Origin: Methanosarcina sp. KYL-1
GTDB lineage: Archaea > Halobacteriota > Methanosarcinia > Methanosarcinales > Methanosarcinaceae
DNA: 46,244 nt
Reading direction: 5' to 3'
Assembly: GCF_024372725.1 (NCBI RefSeq)
Contig: NZ_VOUA01000031.1
Coordinates: 1 to 46,244 of the forward strand
The notes beneath the pieces were generated by a model, which saw only the letters and a program-made list of their open reading frames with translations, had not been told where the DNA came from and made no database searches. The translations under genes and the position numbers were made by a program. Positions 34,061 through 42,460 of the stretch are shown here, piece by piece. Position 1 is the first letter of the stretch, and each line of letters begins with the position of its first letter.

Positions 34061-34166
34061 AAAATTCCCTTGTAATTTCCTTTCAGGCTCTTCCGGCTTA
34101 ACCTTTCTCCTTCTTTCAGCCCTCTAACATATACTTTATATCTGATCCTGCAAAACTTCTTCTACC

Positions 34167-34763
34167 ATGTCTTCCGGAGAAATCCTGTTCGAAATCCTCA
34201 GAAAAAGCGTGCACCTGGTTTCAATCCTGATCGTGCTCATTTATGAATTTTTAGAAAAAGAAGCGGTTCTCTGGGTGCTCATGCTTTTCCTTGTTATCGT
34301 CCTTGTCCTTGACTACTTCAGGCTTGAGCACGGCGTGAAAATCCCCTTTTTCCATACCATGTACCGGGAAAAGGAAGAGTGCAGGCTTGGGGGCCACATC
34401 TATTTTGCACTTGGGTCAGTTGCCGTAATATGCCTTTTTTCCAGGGAAATCGCCTATGCCGCAATCCTTATGACAACCTTCGGAGACATGACCGCCGCCC
34501 TGATCGGAAAATCTTACGGGAAAAGAAGAGTATTTCACGAAATATTCAATAACGACAAGTCCCTTGAAGGCTCAGTCTCCGAATTCATAGTGGACTTCCT
34601 CGTAGGGCTCCTCATAATCGGAAACCCTGCCGTCTCCCTGATCATGGCCTTTTTTGCAACCCTTTCCGAAACCGCAGTTAACCATATAGACGACAACCTC
34701 GTGATCCCCATCTTTTCAGGCTTTTTCGGCCAGGTAACCTTCATCCTGCTGGCCTACCTGTAA
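34167..34763 (+). CDS. Dolichol-kinase/CTP-transferase-like membrane enzyme
   Basis: 198 residues, five to six membrane helices. The family core is visible: RKSVHLVSILIVLIYEFL, then a Gly/Asp-rich FGDMTAALIGKSYGKRR, and KSLEGSVSEFIVDFLVG. These are the CTP-binding features of SEC59-like kinases that phosphorylate polyprenol or dolichol. With the sugar-nucleotide enzyme and the UPF0104 protein it suggests lipid-linked glycan precursor work. Confidence 0.9.
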   Translation: MSSGEILFEILRKSVHLVSILIVLIYEFLEKEAVLWVLMLFLVIVLVLDYFRLEHGVKIPFFHTMYREKEECRLGGHIYFALGSVAVICLFSREIAYAAILMTTFGDMTAALIGKSYGKRRVFHEIFNNDKSLEGSVSEFIVDFLVGLLIIGNPAVSLIMAFFATLSETAVNHIDDNLVIPIFSGFFGQVTFILLAYL

Positions 34764-34840
34764 GCCCCACCTGCGAAACCTTCTGTGCTGCCTCAAAGAG
34801 CCATTAAAAGCCATTAACAGCAAGCCGGCCAGAGATATTC

Positions 34841-34912
34841 TAATCCTGAATACCCAGGCCTGAATACCGGGCCTGAATACCGGGCCTGAACCAATCCTGA
34901 ATACCCAAAACA
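34841..34912. repeat. 14-bp GCCTGAATACCGGG array
   Basis: Five copies of CCTGAATACC-type units, the middle two perfect (GCCTGAATACCGG), spread over 70 bases downstream of the dolichol-kinase-like gene. The words match those inside the prephenate dehydratase gene array. Confidence 0.88.
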
Positions 34913-35073
34913 GGCAGAGAATTCAAGCAAATAATTTTGCAAGGCTATGTAACGAATAAACGGAAGCTGAAAGTAGGGATTCATTAGCTGAACAGAAACA
35001 ACCGGAAGATGCAAGCATGAGTTTATGATAGAAACCAAAACAACCGGAATAATATATTCAAACCGTTTTTGTT

Positions 35074-35091
35074 CCGCTCGCTTGCGAGCGG
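35074..35091. terminator. Perfect GC hairpin flanked by T-runs
   Basis: CCGCTCGC TT GCGAGCGG with GTTTTT before it and GTTTTCC after. It works in either direction and lies between convergent genes, so bidirectional termination is likely. Confidence 0.6.
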
Positions 35092-35151
35092 CGTTTTCCT
35101 TAAAATAGTAGAAGAAGATGGTACTGAACAAAAAAAGAAATCATAAGAGTA

Positions 35152-35224
35152 GACTGAAAATGCACTAACTGAAGATCTGCCAACTGAAGACCTACAAACT
35201 GAAAATATAAAGTCTGAAAATATA
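35152..35224. repeat. About 15-bp repeat with AACTGAAGA core
   Basis: Four to five degenerate copies of ACTGAAGATCTGCCA / ACTGAAAATATAAAG in a row. Confidence 0.75.
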
Positions 35225-35518
35225 CCCTGGATATTTTAACGTACTTTATAAATATTAAATCACATTTAAAGGTTATTGAAATGCACTTTAAAGTGATTCC
35301 AGTAAACATAACAGGCATTTGAATGCACTTTTTCTATAGTCCAATGACTGAAGGACACGAACAATACGCATATCTATTCAAGTATCGCAGCCATCATGTT
35401 ATGAAAAACTCAATCTCTCACAATTCCCTGAAATACAATCATGAATAAGTCTGGATTTAAGCGGAAAAAATTCCTACCAGGCCATCTGTGGAAATTTCTT
35501 GCACTTTTTTAGTTTTCA

Positions 35519-35600
35519 GGAAAAGGCCGGTCGTCACGGACGACCGGTGAGAGTCCGGGGTTCTGCAAGCAGGTACGAACTCCGGTTACTTTTTTGCTCA
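35519..35600 (+). ncRNA. Possible structured RNA motif (pair with 18853-19005)
   Basis: GGAAAAGGCCGG, then GGACGACCGGTGAGAGTCCGG, TTCTGCAAGC and later GAACTCCGG. The GGCCGGTCGTC and GACGACCGG arms can pair, forming a stem of 9 bp. The same words occur in the first copy with about 100 more bases between them. Function and strand are unknown. Confidence 0.3.
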
Positions 35601-35646
35601 AAAAGGAGAGAACTGACGTCTTATCCCTGAAATTGAGAAGAAGATT

Positions 35647-38163
35647 TTATTCTCCTTCCACTGCCGATTCTGCTGCCGGCGTTTCTCCTGTTCCCGTAGC
35701 TGCCTGCATTTTCCTGAGCCGCCTCATTTCCTTTATGCGCCTGACGATGATTTCGCTGAGGTAGAGGAGGAGGGCTGCGAGGAGCACGTATACTTTCAAG
35801 CTTACGGGCTCGTTTACTTCCCTTTCGGAGTTCTGGCGGGCATCTTTCAGGAGGAGGGCTCTTGCTTCCCTTGAATCGTAGATCTTCCCGCCGGTCGCAA
35901 GGATGAGGGGCTCTATATCCCTGTTGATCCCCACGTCCCTAAACTCCAGAGGGTAGTTTACGGCAAGGGGATAGCCTGAGATATCGTAGATCCTCATTTC
36001 GTCCGGGTTCACGGTGGCTTCGTAAGTGTTGCGTCCGGTAAGGGCAAGGTTGATAGGCTCCCCGTCGATTTTCAGCTTAGGGACGCCTTCATCGTACATT
36101 ACGAGGGTCAGGTCTGCAGGGGTCCCGAGCCAGGTGTCAGGGGCGTCAAGGACGGCTCCTTCTTCAGCCCGGGGGTTTCCTATAGCCCAGTTGGTCATGC
36201 CCGAGATGAGTTTGGCATTCTGCCCGGTATAGAGGACAGGGCTCCAGCGGCTTCCCTCGCCTTCCCCGTTGTCCGTGGAAAGGGCTGCAACCCTCCCGAG
36301 CCCGAAGCGCCAGGTGGTGAGCACAGGTTTTCCGGTAACCGTGATGACAAGGCGTTCGGACCCGGCTTTCGGGGTCACGTCATTGTAGCCGGTGATAGTG
36401 CCGGAAACGTTCCCTTTCAGGTTTTTCGTGATGAAATGGTCAGGGGAGTACACGAGGAGAGGGTAGGCGTCAAGCTCAATTTCTTCTTCCTCGCCTTCCT
36501 CGGGGAGCTTTTCGATCTTCTCGAATTTGATGTTTGCCCTTTCTCCCTGCTCGATGTGGAAATAGTTCTTCTCCAACTCCAGTTCCTGCATCAGCCTCTC
36601 GGCATAATAGGTTCTGGTAGTGAGATCAGTCTGAGAAGGGGCAGGAGAGCGGATATGAATAAAGTAAATGTTTACCCCCATATCCTGCAGATCCCTTGCA
36701 GCTTTAAGGCTCTGGTCATAAGATTTCTCTATACCTCCGTCCGATATTACAATGGCATCCAGCTCGCCATCTTCACTTTCTAGCATCTCTTTTGCGGTCT
36801 CAAGCCCCTGGTCCAGGGAAGTCTTGCTCTGTTCGTCAGGGGTCAGCTGCGAGATTTTATCTTCCAGTTCCGCCAGGTTCCGGGGCTGCCCGAGGAACAC
36901 AAACCCGTCAGAAACGTCTACTCCCTTGCTCCCAAAAGCAATAACGCCGGCATTTGCATCTTTGAGGTTTTCGTTCCTGAGGATGTAGATAGCATTACCA
37001 AGGAGATCTCCCAGGGTTTCGTGCTTTTCCGTGCTCGGGGAAATGTCCAGAATAAGGACGATATTCCTGCCTCCCTTAAACTCGGAAGGCTTCGAGACCA
37101 CAGGCAGGATTTCTTCTAAGGAAGAGTTGAGGTAATCCCCGTAGTCGTATGCCTTTTCCCCTCCCACGACAATCAGCCCGCCTCCGTCGCTGACGTATTT
37201 CTTGATCTCTTTTACCTCGGCTTCGGAAAGGGTGCTTATGAGCCGGTTGTCAAGGACCAGGGCCTTGCTGTCTTTGATTTTTGCAATTCCGGGGTAATCG
37301 GACACTACCGAGACATCATAGAGGTTTTTAAGGACCAGGCCCAGGGGAGCTGAGGGTTCGCTGCTTACGAGGGTGAGCTTGGGTTTCGGGACCACGTAGA
37401 GAGCTTTTGAAAACTCGTTATTGAGGTCGTTTAAGTCTTCTCCCGAGGGGGTGATCCTTACCATTATGTTGTGGGCGCCGAGGGAGTCGAAAGCCCAGGT
37501 GATAGGGATAACGTTCGTCCTTTCCTGCTGGGAAAAGCTCTTGCTCCTTTCAAGATTCCCGTCCACGTAGAATTCAAGGAAGTAGCTGACGCTGTCCTCT
37601 CCGGCTTGCTGGACAACGATTTCAAACTCATTTTCGTTTTCCACAACAACGGCCTTGTCCCCCAGCACCTCGACACTGAGGTCGTTTACCTCGAGTTCGG
37701 GCTCGACCAGGTAGACAGGGGTATCGGTTTCTTTTGCAAATTCCAGGGCATCCACAAGGCTTTTTCCGGCGTTGTTGTTCCCGTCGGTCACGAGCACGAC
37801 CTGGGTGCCGCTCCCGGCGTACTGGAGGACAGCGTCGCCAAGGCTTGTCTTGTCCCCGGTAAGCTGGATGAAAGTGGTGGGGGTCTTTGCGGTAAGGGCT
37901 TCGTAGAGCTCGGTTCCTGTCCCTTCCTGGAAGATCCCCATGCTCGAAGTCTCGTCCGAGACCACAACAAGGGACGGGTTATCCTCACTTACAGTCTGCG
38001 GGGCCGTGGTAAAGGGGGAGGCCAGGGCCAGGACCAGGAGGAAGGCAACAAGCATCCTCCATTCCACAAGCTTCGTCTTTGTCTTCCGCAGGAGGTAAAA
38101 GCCTGCAATAAGGACCGGGATAATGAGGAGGAGCATCTCGGGGTGTGCAAGGGAGACGTTCAC
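35647..38163 (-). CDS. Large membrane protein with two VWA-like domains (Bat operon)
   Basis: 838 residues. Two helices at the N-terminus (LLLIIPVLIAGFYLL, then RMLVAFLLVLALASPF) flank a short cytoplasmic loop. The first VWA-like domain has VVVSDETSSMG (about 66-76), a variant MIDAS. A second VWA domain starts at NIVLILDISPSTEKHE (about 355-370). Between and after are beta-rich stretches including a GATase1-like part (DGGGLIVVGGEKAYDYGDYL). The C-terminus ends with one helix (LKVYVLLAALLLYLSEIIV) and a basic tail. It overlaps the BatA-like gene by ATGA. In bacteria such proteins accompany a MoxR ATPase and assist assembly or activation of other proteins. Confidence 0.9.
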   Translation of the reverse strand: MNVSLAHPEMLLLIIPVLIAGFYLLRKTKTKLVEWRMLVAFLLVLALASPFTTAPQTVSEDNPSLVVVSDETSSMGIFQEGTGTELYEALTAKTPTTFIQLTGDKTSLGDAVLQYAGSGTQVVLVTDGNNNAGKSLVDALEFAKETDTPVYLVEPELEVNDLSVEVLGDKAVVVENENEFEIVVQQAGEDSVSYFLEFYVDGNLERSKSFSQQERTNVIPITWAFDSLGAHNIMVRITPSGEDLNDLNNEFSKALYVVPKPKLTLVSSEPSAPLGLVLKNLYDVSVVSDYPGIAKIKDSKALVLDNRLISTLSEAEVKEIKKYVSDGGGLIVVGGEKAYDYGDYLNSSLEEILPVVSKPSEFKGGRNIVLILDISPSTEKHETLGDLLGNAIYILRNENLKDANAGVIAFGSKGVDVSDGFVFLGQPRNLAELEDKISQLTPDEQSKTSLDQGLETAKEMLESEDGELDAIVISDGGIEKSYDQSLKAARDLQDMGVNIYFIHIRSPAPSQTDLTTRTYYAERLMQELELEKNYFHIEQGERANIKFEKIEKLPEEGEEEEIELDAYPLLVYSPDHFITKNLKGNVSGTITGYNDVTPKAGSERLVITVTGKPVLTTWRFGLGRVAALSTDNGEGEGSRWSPVLYTGQNAKLISGMTNWAIGNPRAEEGAVLDAPDTWLGTPADLTLVMYDEGVPKLKIDGEPINLALTGRNTYEATVNPDEMRIYDISGYPLAVNYPLEFRDVGINRDIEPLILATGGKIYDSREARALLLKDARQNSEREVNEPVSLKVYVLLAALLLYLSEIIVRRIKEMRRLRKMQAATGTGETPAAESAVEGE

Positions 38164-40037
38164 AGCTCACCCCTCCCGCGCACGATCAGGATCTCAAGCA
38201 GCATGAGCAAAAACAAAACTCCGATCAGGTAGTTGGTGATCTCTTTTTTGGCGGTGTAGGAGTCAGCCCGGACCAGCCTTGGCTCGTCGTTTGCCACAGC
38301 CCGCTGGATCAGTTCCGATGCGTCAACTGTAGTATCGGACTCCCTGTCGTCGTAGAGGTTGACTGCTATCTTCTTGCCGGAAATTGCGTAGACTCCGGCT
38401 TCGTCAAAGAGGATACGGTTTCCAGTCAGGGTTTTAGAAGGCGTCTGGATTTCCTCGGTCTTCGAAAGGGAAGTCAGGGTGCCGGTTTCCAGGTTGTATT
38501 CGGAAATGTCCCCCGTGCCTCCGAGCCACTCAATGAGCTTTATCCAGAACATGGGATACTCGGGCAGGTTATGGAAGTTGTTCCAGGCCCCGTCCCCAAG
38601 CTCATCGTTTAACCCGAGGTAGAAGACGGTCCCCTCTCCTACCTGCCAGTAGCTCATAACCGGGACATCGTTTTCAAGGGCTGCCAGGGTTGTGGAGCCG
38701 GTCCTCTCTGTTGCGTTCAGGTACTTGCGGGCAGAAATCTCTTCCACTTTCACATCCTGGGTAATGCTGCTCTCCGTGACTTCTTCGACCTCAAGCCCGT
38801 CTTCGGCTTCCTCCACTCCAATTGGTTTTACCGGCAGGAGCTTTATGAGGTCAACATCCGTCTTTTCCGGGACAAGGGCGCCGCTTGCAATGAAAACGGC
38901 ATTTCCTCCTCCTTTAACGTAGTCTTCGATCCTTCCTACTGAACTATTTGCAATCGGAGTCTCTTTCTGGGCAAGCACCACAAGGGTGTAATTCCCGAGG
39001 TTTGAAGGCACGGATTTCCAGACCTTTATGTCACTGTTGGGGAGCAGCGAGAGTGCGGTTTTGGAGGGCAATTTCCCGTCATCGGTAATAAAGAGGATCT
39101 GCTGCCTGGCAGTTTCCGGGATTGAGATGTAGGCGCTGTTGTCCACGGGGAAGTCGTCCTCCTCCGCAAGCTGCACACGTGTGATCCCTGGCCCGAGGTC
39201 CTCGAGGGTAAACTGGTTGGTTTCTCCCGCAGGGACATCAAGGGTAAAAGACTTTGAGGCGCTTCCGGTAATTCCCCTGCCTGTTTCGAGCTCCACCTTC
39301 CGGTTCGTGTCCATGTAATTCTTGACCACGCAGGTATAGGTGTAAGCCCCGTCCACGGCTTCGATCCAGCCGTTGATGATACCCACATTGTCTGCAGGCT
39401 TTCCGACCTTCACGAAATTGACCTGGAGCCCGTAGGACTCGGCCAGGTTTTTCGAGGCAACAGGGTCATCCCCTTCCCAGTTTGTGAAATCCGAAATTAC
39501 GATGATCCTACCCCCTTCGTTAGACAGGAGGCGCATCCCTGCGCTGATCGAGGCGGAAAGGTCGGCAACCCCGGCTCCGGGCCGGACATCTTTAAGGATA
39601 TCCTTTGCAGCCGAAGAGCCTTCGCCCTCCAGGACCAGGAGGGGCATGTTGGAAGCCAGGATGATACTGTTTTTCTTGCTCACGTACCCGTCGGCAATGT
39701 CCACTGCATCTTCAAAGCGGGAGTCCACCTGCATGCTTGCCGAACTGTCCAGGATGAGTACCGTATGCTCCCCGCTCAGGGGCTCTTCTGCAGTATAATA
39801 GTACCCTGCGGCTGCAATGGAAAGGAGGATAAGCATGAGGAGCTGGACAAGGAATAGGGGGTCTTTTACGATCTTTGTGATCGAGGCGTAGACCCGTTTT
39901 CGCTCCCTCTCGAGTTTCAGGACGAACATGAGGGAGGGAATAGAAAGCACCGAAGGCTTCGGGCGGAGCATGTAAAGGATGATAAGCGGGATTACGCTCA
40001 GGAGAGCGGCAAGGGCAAAGGGGTTTTCTAAAGGCAT
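38160..40037 (-). CDS. BatA-like VWA membrane protein
   Basis: 625 residues. The N-terminal BatA segment MPLENPFALAALLSVIPLII has two membrane helices with a basic loop. A VWA domain follows with an intact MIDAS start TVLILDSSASM (about residues 91-101). The middle is beta-rich, with a GATase-like portion around 340-390 (VLAQKETPIANSSVGRIEDY). One helix closes the protein (NYLIGVLFLLMLLEILIVRG). It starts 4 bases after the DUF58 gene, so the operon is tightly packed. Confidence 0.9.
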   Translation of the reverse strand: MPLENPFALAALLSVIPLIILYMLRPKPSVLSIPSLMFVLKLERERKRVYASITKIVKDPLFLVQLLMLILLSIAAAGYYYTAEEPLSGEHTVLILDSSASMQVDSRFEDAVDIADGYVSKKNSIILASNMPLLVLEGEGSSAAKDILKDVRPGAGVADLSASISAGMRLLSNEGGRIIVISDFTNWEGDDPVASKNLAESYGLQVNFVKVGKPADNVGIINGWIEAVDGAYTYTCVVKNYMDTNRKVELETGRGITGSASKSFTLDVPAGETNQFTLEDLGPGITRVQLAEEDDFPVDNSAYISIPETARQQILFITDDGKLPSKTALSLLPNSDIKVWKSVPSNLGNYTLVVLAQKETPIANSSVGRIEDYVKGGGNAVFIASGALVPEKTDVDLIKLLPVKPIGVEEAEDGLEVEEVTESSITQDVKVEEISARKYLNATERTGSTTLAALENDVPVMSYWQVGEGTVFYLGLNDELGDGAWNNFHNLPEYPMFWIKLIEWLGGTGDISEYNLETGTLTSLSKTEEIQTPSKTLTGNRILFDEAGVYAISGKKIAVNLYDDRESDTTVDASELIQRAVANDEPRLVRADSYTAKKEITNYLIGVLFLLMLLEILIVRGRGEL

Positions 40038-40040
40038 TTT

Positions 40041-40922
40041 TTAGCGCCTCCTTCTCCTGATAGTATGGTAGAACGCATCAAAGATAGGGGTGTCGCTCGT
40101 AAAGGTGTAGAACTCGGCCCCGACCTTCATGCAGGCTTTTTTAATCCGGGCGCTGTGCTCATCGAGCTTTTCCGTGTAGCGTTCCTTGAACTTTTCACTT
40201 ACGTATGTCCTGACCTCTTCCCCGGTCTCAAGGTCAATGAGCTTGCTGTTTCCCTGCAGTGGAAGCACTTTTTCCGTGGGGTCGAGCACCTGGATCAGGA
40301 TCAGGTCATGGTCAGAAAGCCTGTATACGGCCGTTTCTATAGCCTGCGGGTCCTGCAGGAAGTCCGAGACCAGGATGACAAGGGAACGGGACTTGATTTC
40401 CCGGCTGTACTTCGTGACGCACTCGTCAATGGCAGTGCCCCCGGAAAGCTCGAGTTCGCTCAGGCGGTCAATTGCCCGCATGAGGTTCTTCTTTCCCCTG
40501 CGGGGCTTGTTGATGTCAAGCTCCTGCGTAAAGGTGGAAATGGCAAACCTGTCGTTGTACTTGGTTACCATGTAAGCATAGCCTGCCGCAAGCATGGCTG
40601 CGTATTCGAACTTGGAAATCCCCTTCTCAGGGTAGTCCATGCTTTTGCTGGCGTCCAGGAGGATGTGGGTGGTAAGGGTCTTTTCTTCCTCAAACTGCCG
40701 CACGTAGAGTTTTTCAGTCCTTGCATAGGCTTTCCAGTCGATGTCCTTCAGTTCGTCGCTCTGGTCGTACTCTCGAAACCCTATGGTATCGATGCCGTGC
40801 CCGCTGCGGGTGGACGGGCGGTTTCCGGCATAGACCGTAGACACCCTTTTCCGGACCGAGAAGGTAAAGCGGTCAAGCTGCCTGAAAAAATCCGTTTCGA
40901 TTTTCTGTCTTGTGCGGGTCAT
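40041..40922 (-). CDS. DUF58 protein (Bat operon)
   Basis: 293 residues. The hallmark of the family is seen at GIDTIGFREYDQSDELKDID followed by WKAYART (about 45-70). A VWA-like part follows, LLDASKSMDYPEKG (about 88-101). Members sit beside MoxR ATPases and probably recognise clients for them. No membrane segment. Start ATG 40922. Confidence 0.93.
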   Translation of the reverse strand: MTRTRQKIETDFFRQLDRFTFSVRKRVSTVYAGNRPSTRSGHGIDTIGFREYDQSDELKDIDWKAYARTEKLYVRQFEEEKTLTTHILLDASKSMDYPEKGISKFEYAAMLAAGYAYMVTKYNDRFAISTFTQELDINKPRRGKKNLMRAIDRLSELELSGGTAIDECVTKYSREIKSRSLVILVSDFLQDPQAIETAVYRLSDHDLILIQVLDPTEKVLPLQGNSKLIDLETGEEVRTYVSEKFKERYTEKLDEHSARIKKACMKVGAEFYTFTSDTPIFDAFYHTIRRRRR

Positions 40923-41029
40923 TCTGGATCTTCAATTAAAAAGCCCGGTGCCTTCCCGGGCCCAAAAACCCTTAAAGGGAACCTTATTTCCTAATCCGGC
41001 CTCTTGCTTTTAACTCAAGCATTCGGCTT

Positions 41030-41145
41030 TACAGGATCAATCCGACTTAACGGGACCACTCCGGTTTTATGAAACCAATCAGACTTAATGGACAAGTCCG
41101 ATGTTACCGGACAAATCAGATTTTGCCGGACCTGTCAGATTTTAT
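41030..41145. repeat. 18-20 bp degenerate repeat
   Basis: Copies of CCGGACAAATCAGATTTT-like sequence (ATCCGACTTAACGGGACC, ATCAGACTTAATGG, AAGTCCGATG, AAATCAGATTTTGCCGGACC) cover the gap between the DUF58 and MoxR genes and run to the end of moxR. Confidence 0.7.
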
Positions 41146-42116
41146 TTGACCTTCTGGAGGATTTCCCGGACAGCCTCGTCGGTGGTCATTCCGCTCCTTT
41201 CGGCTTCGAAAGTGAGGATGAGCCTGTGCCGGAGGACCGGGTATGCCATGGTATCGACATCCTCCTTGCTCACAAAGTTCCTGCCCTGGATCAGGGCCCT
41301 GGCTTTTGCGGCGAGGATGAGACCGATGGAGGCCCTGGGGGATGCCCCGTATTCAATGTTCTCTTTGTCTTTCCGGGTCATGGCCACAATGGAAAGGACG
41401 CGCTGTTTGAACTCATCGGAGATGGGGACCTGCCTGGTGAGTTTCTGCAAATCGAGGAGTGTGGTTTTATCCAGGCCCCGGGAAATCTCAGGGGCTTCGG
41501 ACTTCGTGTAGCGATTTATGATTTCCATTTCCTCTTCGTAGGAAGGATAGTCCAAAAGGATCTTTAAGAGGAAACGGTCGAGCTGGGCTTCGGGCAGGGG
41601 ATAAGTGCCTTCCATTTCAATGGGGTTCTGCGTCGCAAGGATGAAGAAAGGTTTGTCAAGGAGATAGGTATCATTGCCCACGGTTACCTGCTTTTCCTGC
41701 ATAGCCTCAAGCATTGCCGACTGGGTCTTCGGGGATGCCCTGTTTATTTCGTCCGCGAGCACGATGTTTGCAAAGACCGGCCCGGGCTCGAACCTGAACT
41801 CTTTTCCCTTTTCCCCTTCCTCGATAACATTGGTCCCCGTGATGTCCGAAGGCATGAGGTCAGGGGTACACTGGATCCTGCTGAATTTCAGGTTCATGGC
41901 CTTTGAAATGGTGGAGATCATGAGGGTTTTTCCAAGCCCCGGGTTGCTCTCCACAAGGGCGTGCCCTCCGCAGAGGATTGCAATCACGATCTGTTCCACT
42001 GCTTCCTTCTGGCCTACGATCACAGTCCCTATCTCTTCAAAAAAACTTTTAAAAATTCGGCCCGCGTTCTGGTAGGTCACGGAGGCCTGCTCCGAATTGA
42101 TGTTATTCTCGTACAT
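41142..42116 (-). CDS. MoxR-family AAA+ ATPase
   Basis: 324 residues. Walker A ESNPGLGKT (56-64, Lys63), Walker B IVLADEINRAS (118-128, Asp122-Glu123), sensor 1 in FILATQNPIEMEGTYPLPEA (about 158-177) with Asn165, and the Arg finger region QLDRFLLK. MoxR proteins use ATP to remodel or load cofactors into partner proteins and usually work with the DUF58 and VWA neighbours. The overall length is typical. Confidence 0.95.
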   Translation of the reverse strand: MYENNINSEQASVTYQNAGRIFKSFFEEIGTVIVGQKEAVEQIVIAILCGGHALVESNPGLGKTLMISTISKAMNLKFSRIQCTPDLMPSDITGTNVIEEGEKGKEFRFEPGPVFANIVLADEINRASPKTQSAMLEAMQEKQVTVGNDTYLLDKPFFILATQNPIEMEGTYPLPEAQLDRFLLKILLDYPSYEEEMEIINRYTKSEAPEISRGLDKTTLLDLQKLTRQVPISDEFKQRVLSIVAMTRKDKENIEYGASPRASIGLILAAKARALIQGRNFVSKEDVDTMAYPVLRHRLILTFEAERSGMTTDEAVREILQKVK

Positions 42117-42224
42117 TTATGCTTCACCCTTTGCACTTCTGTTTTTCCTGCGGGTCCCAAAAACCCGCATCCTCTGAACGTTACCCGCTCCAGTACAGCA
42201 TACAACAGTTTGCCGTTCAAAATA

Positions 42225-42320
42225 CAGCCTGTTTATCAAAGCCTGTTAACACAGCCTGATTATCAAAGCCTGCTAATGCAACCTGATTATCAAAGCCTTT
42301 TAACACAGCCTGTTATTCAA
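42225..42320. repeat. 26-27 bp array, CAGCCTGATTATCAAAGCCTG
   Basis: Three to four copies of ACAGCCTGATTATCAAAGCC joined by TGTTAAC or TGCTAATGCA. Each unit contains two CCTG words. Confidence 0.85.
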
Positions 42321-42322
42321 AA

Positions 42323-42395
42323 ATTCCGTTCTAATTATTCCGTTCTATAATTCCGTTCTATAATTCCGTTCTGATTATTCCGTTCTGATTATTCC
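42323..42395. repeat. 13-14 bp array, ATTCCGTTCTRATT
   Basis: Five copies of ATTCCGTTCTATA/ATTCCGTTCTGATT in tandem. The copies mostly differ in one position. Confidence 0.93.
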
Positions 42396-42460
42396 TTTTT
42401 GATGAGCATGATCAAACTAATAACAATAGATAAACCCGAAACTTAGATAAATTTTTCATT

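Larger units (their letters stand above)
34764..35646. other. Long intergenic region between convergent genes
   Basis: About 880 bases. It holds the CCTGAATACC array (34841-34912), a perfect 18-base hairpin (35074-35091), a second array (35152-35224), and the possible RNA motif (35519-35600). The ORFs seen here are not supported. Confidence 0.6.
42117..42460. other. Intergenic repeat-rich gap in the Bat operon
   Basis: About 345 bases between moxR and the upstream membrane protein gene. Almost all of it is two back-to-back arrays (42225-42320 and 42323-42395). The moxR promoter must lie in or beside them, and the repeats could affect expression. Confidence 0.65.

Noticed and set aside
34814-35131. 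105-codon minus-strand ORF
   Set aside because: It is composed mainly of the CCTGAATACC repeat and a hairpin, not coding sequence.
35519-35600. Group II intron domain
   Set aside because: The GGTGAGAGTCC loop is similar, but the domain V stem with bulge and a reverse transcriptase are absent.
37471-41567. Long plus-strand ORFs over the Bat operon (253, 309 and 159 codons)
   Set aside because: All are opposite well-supported genes and have no recognisable domain.
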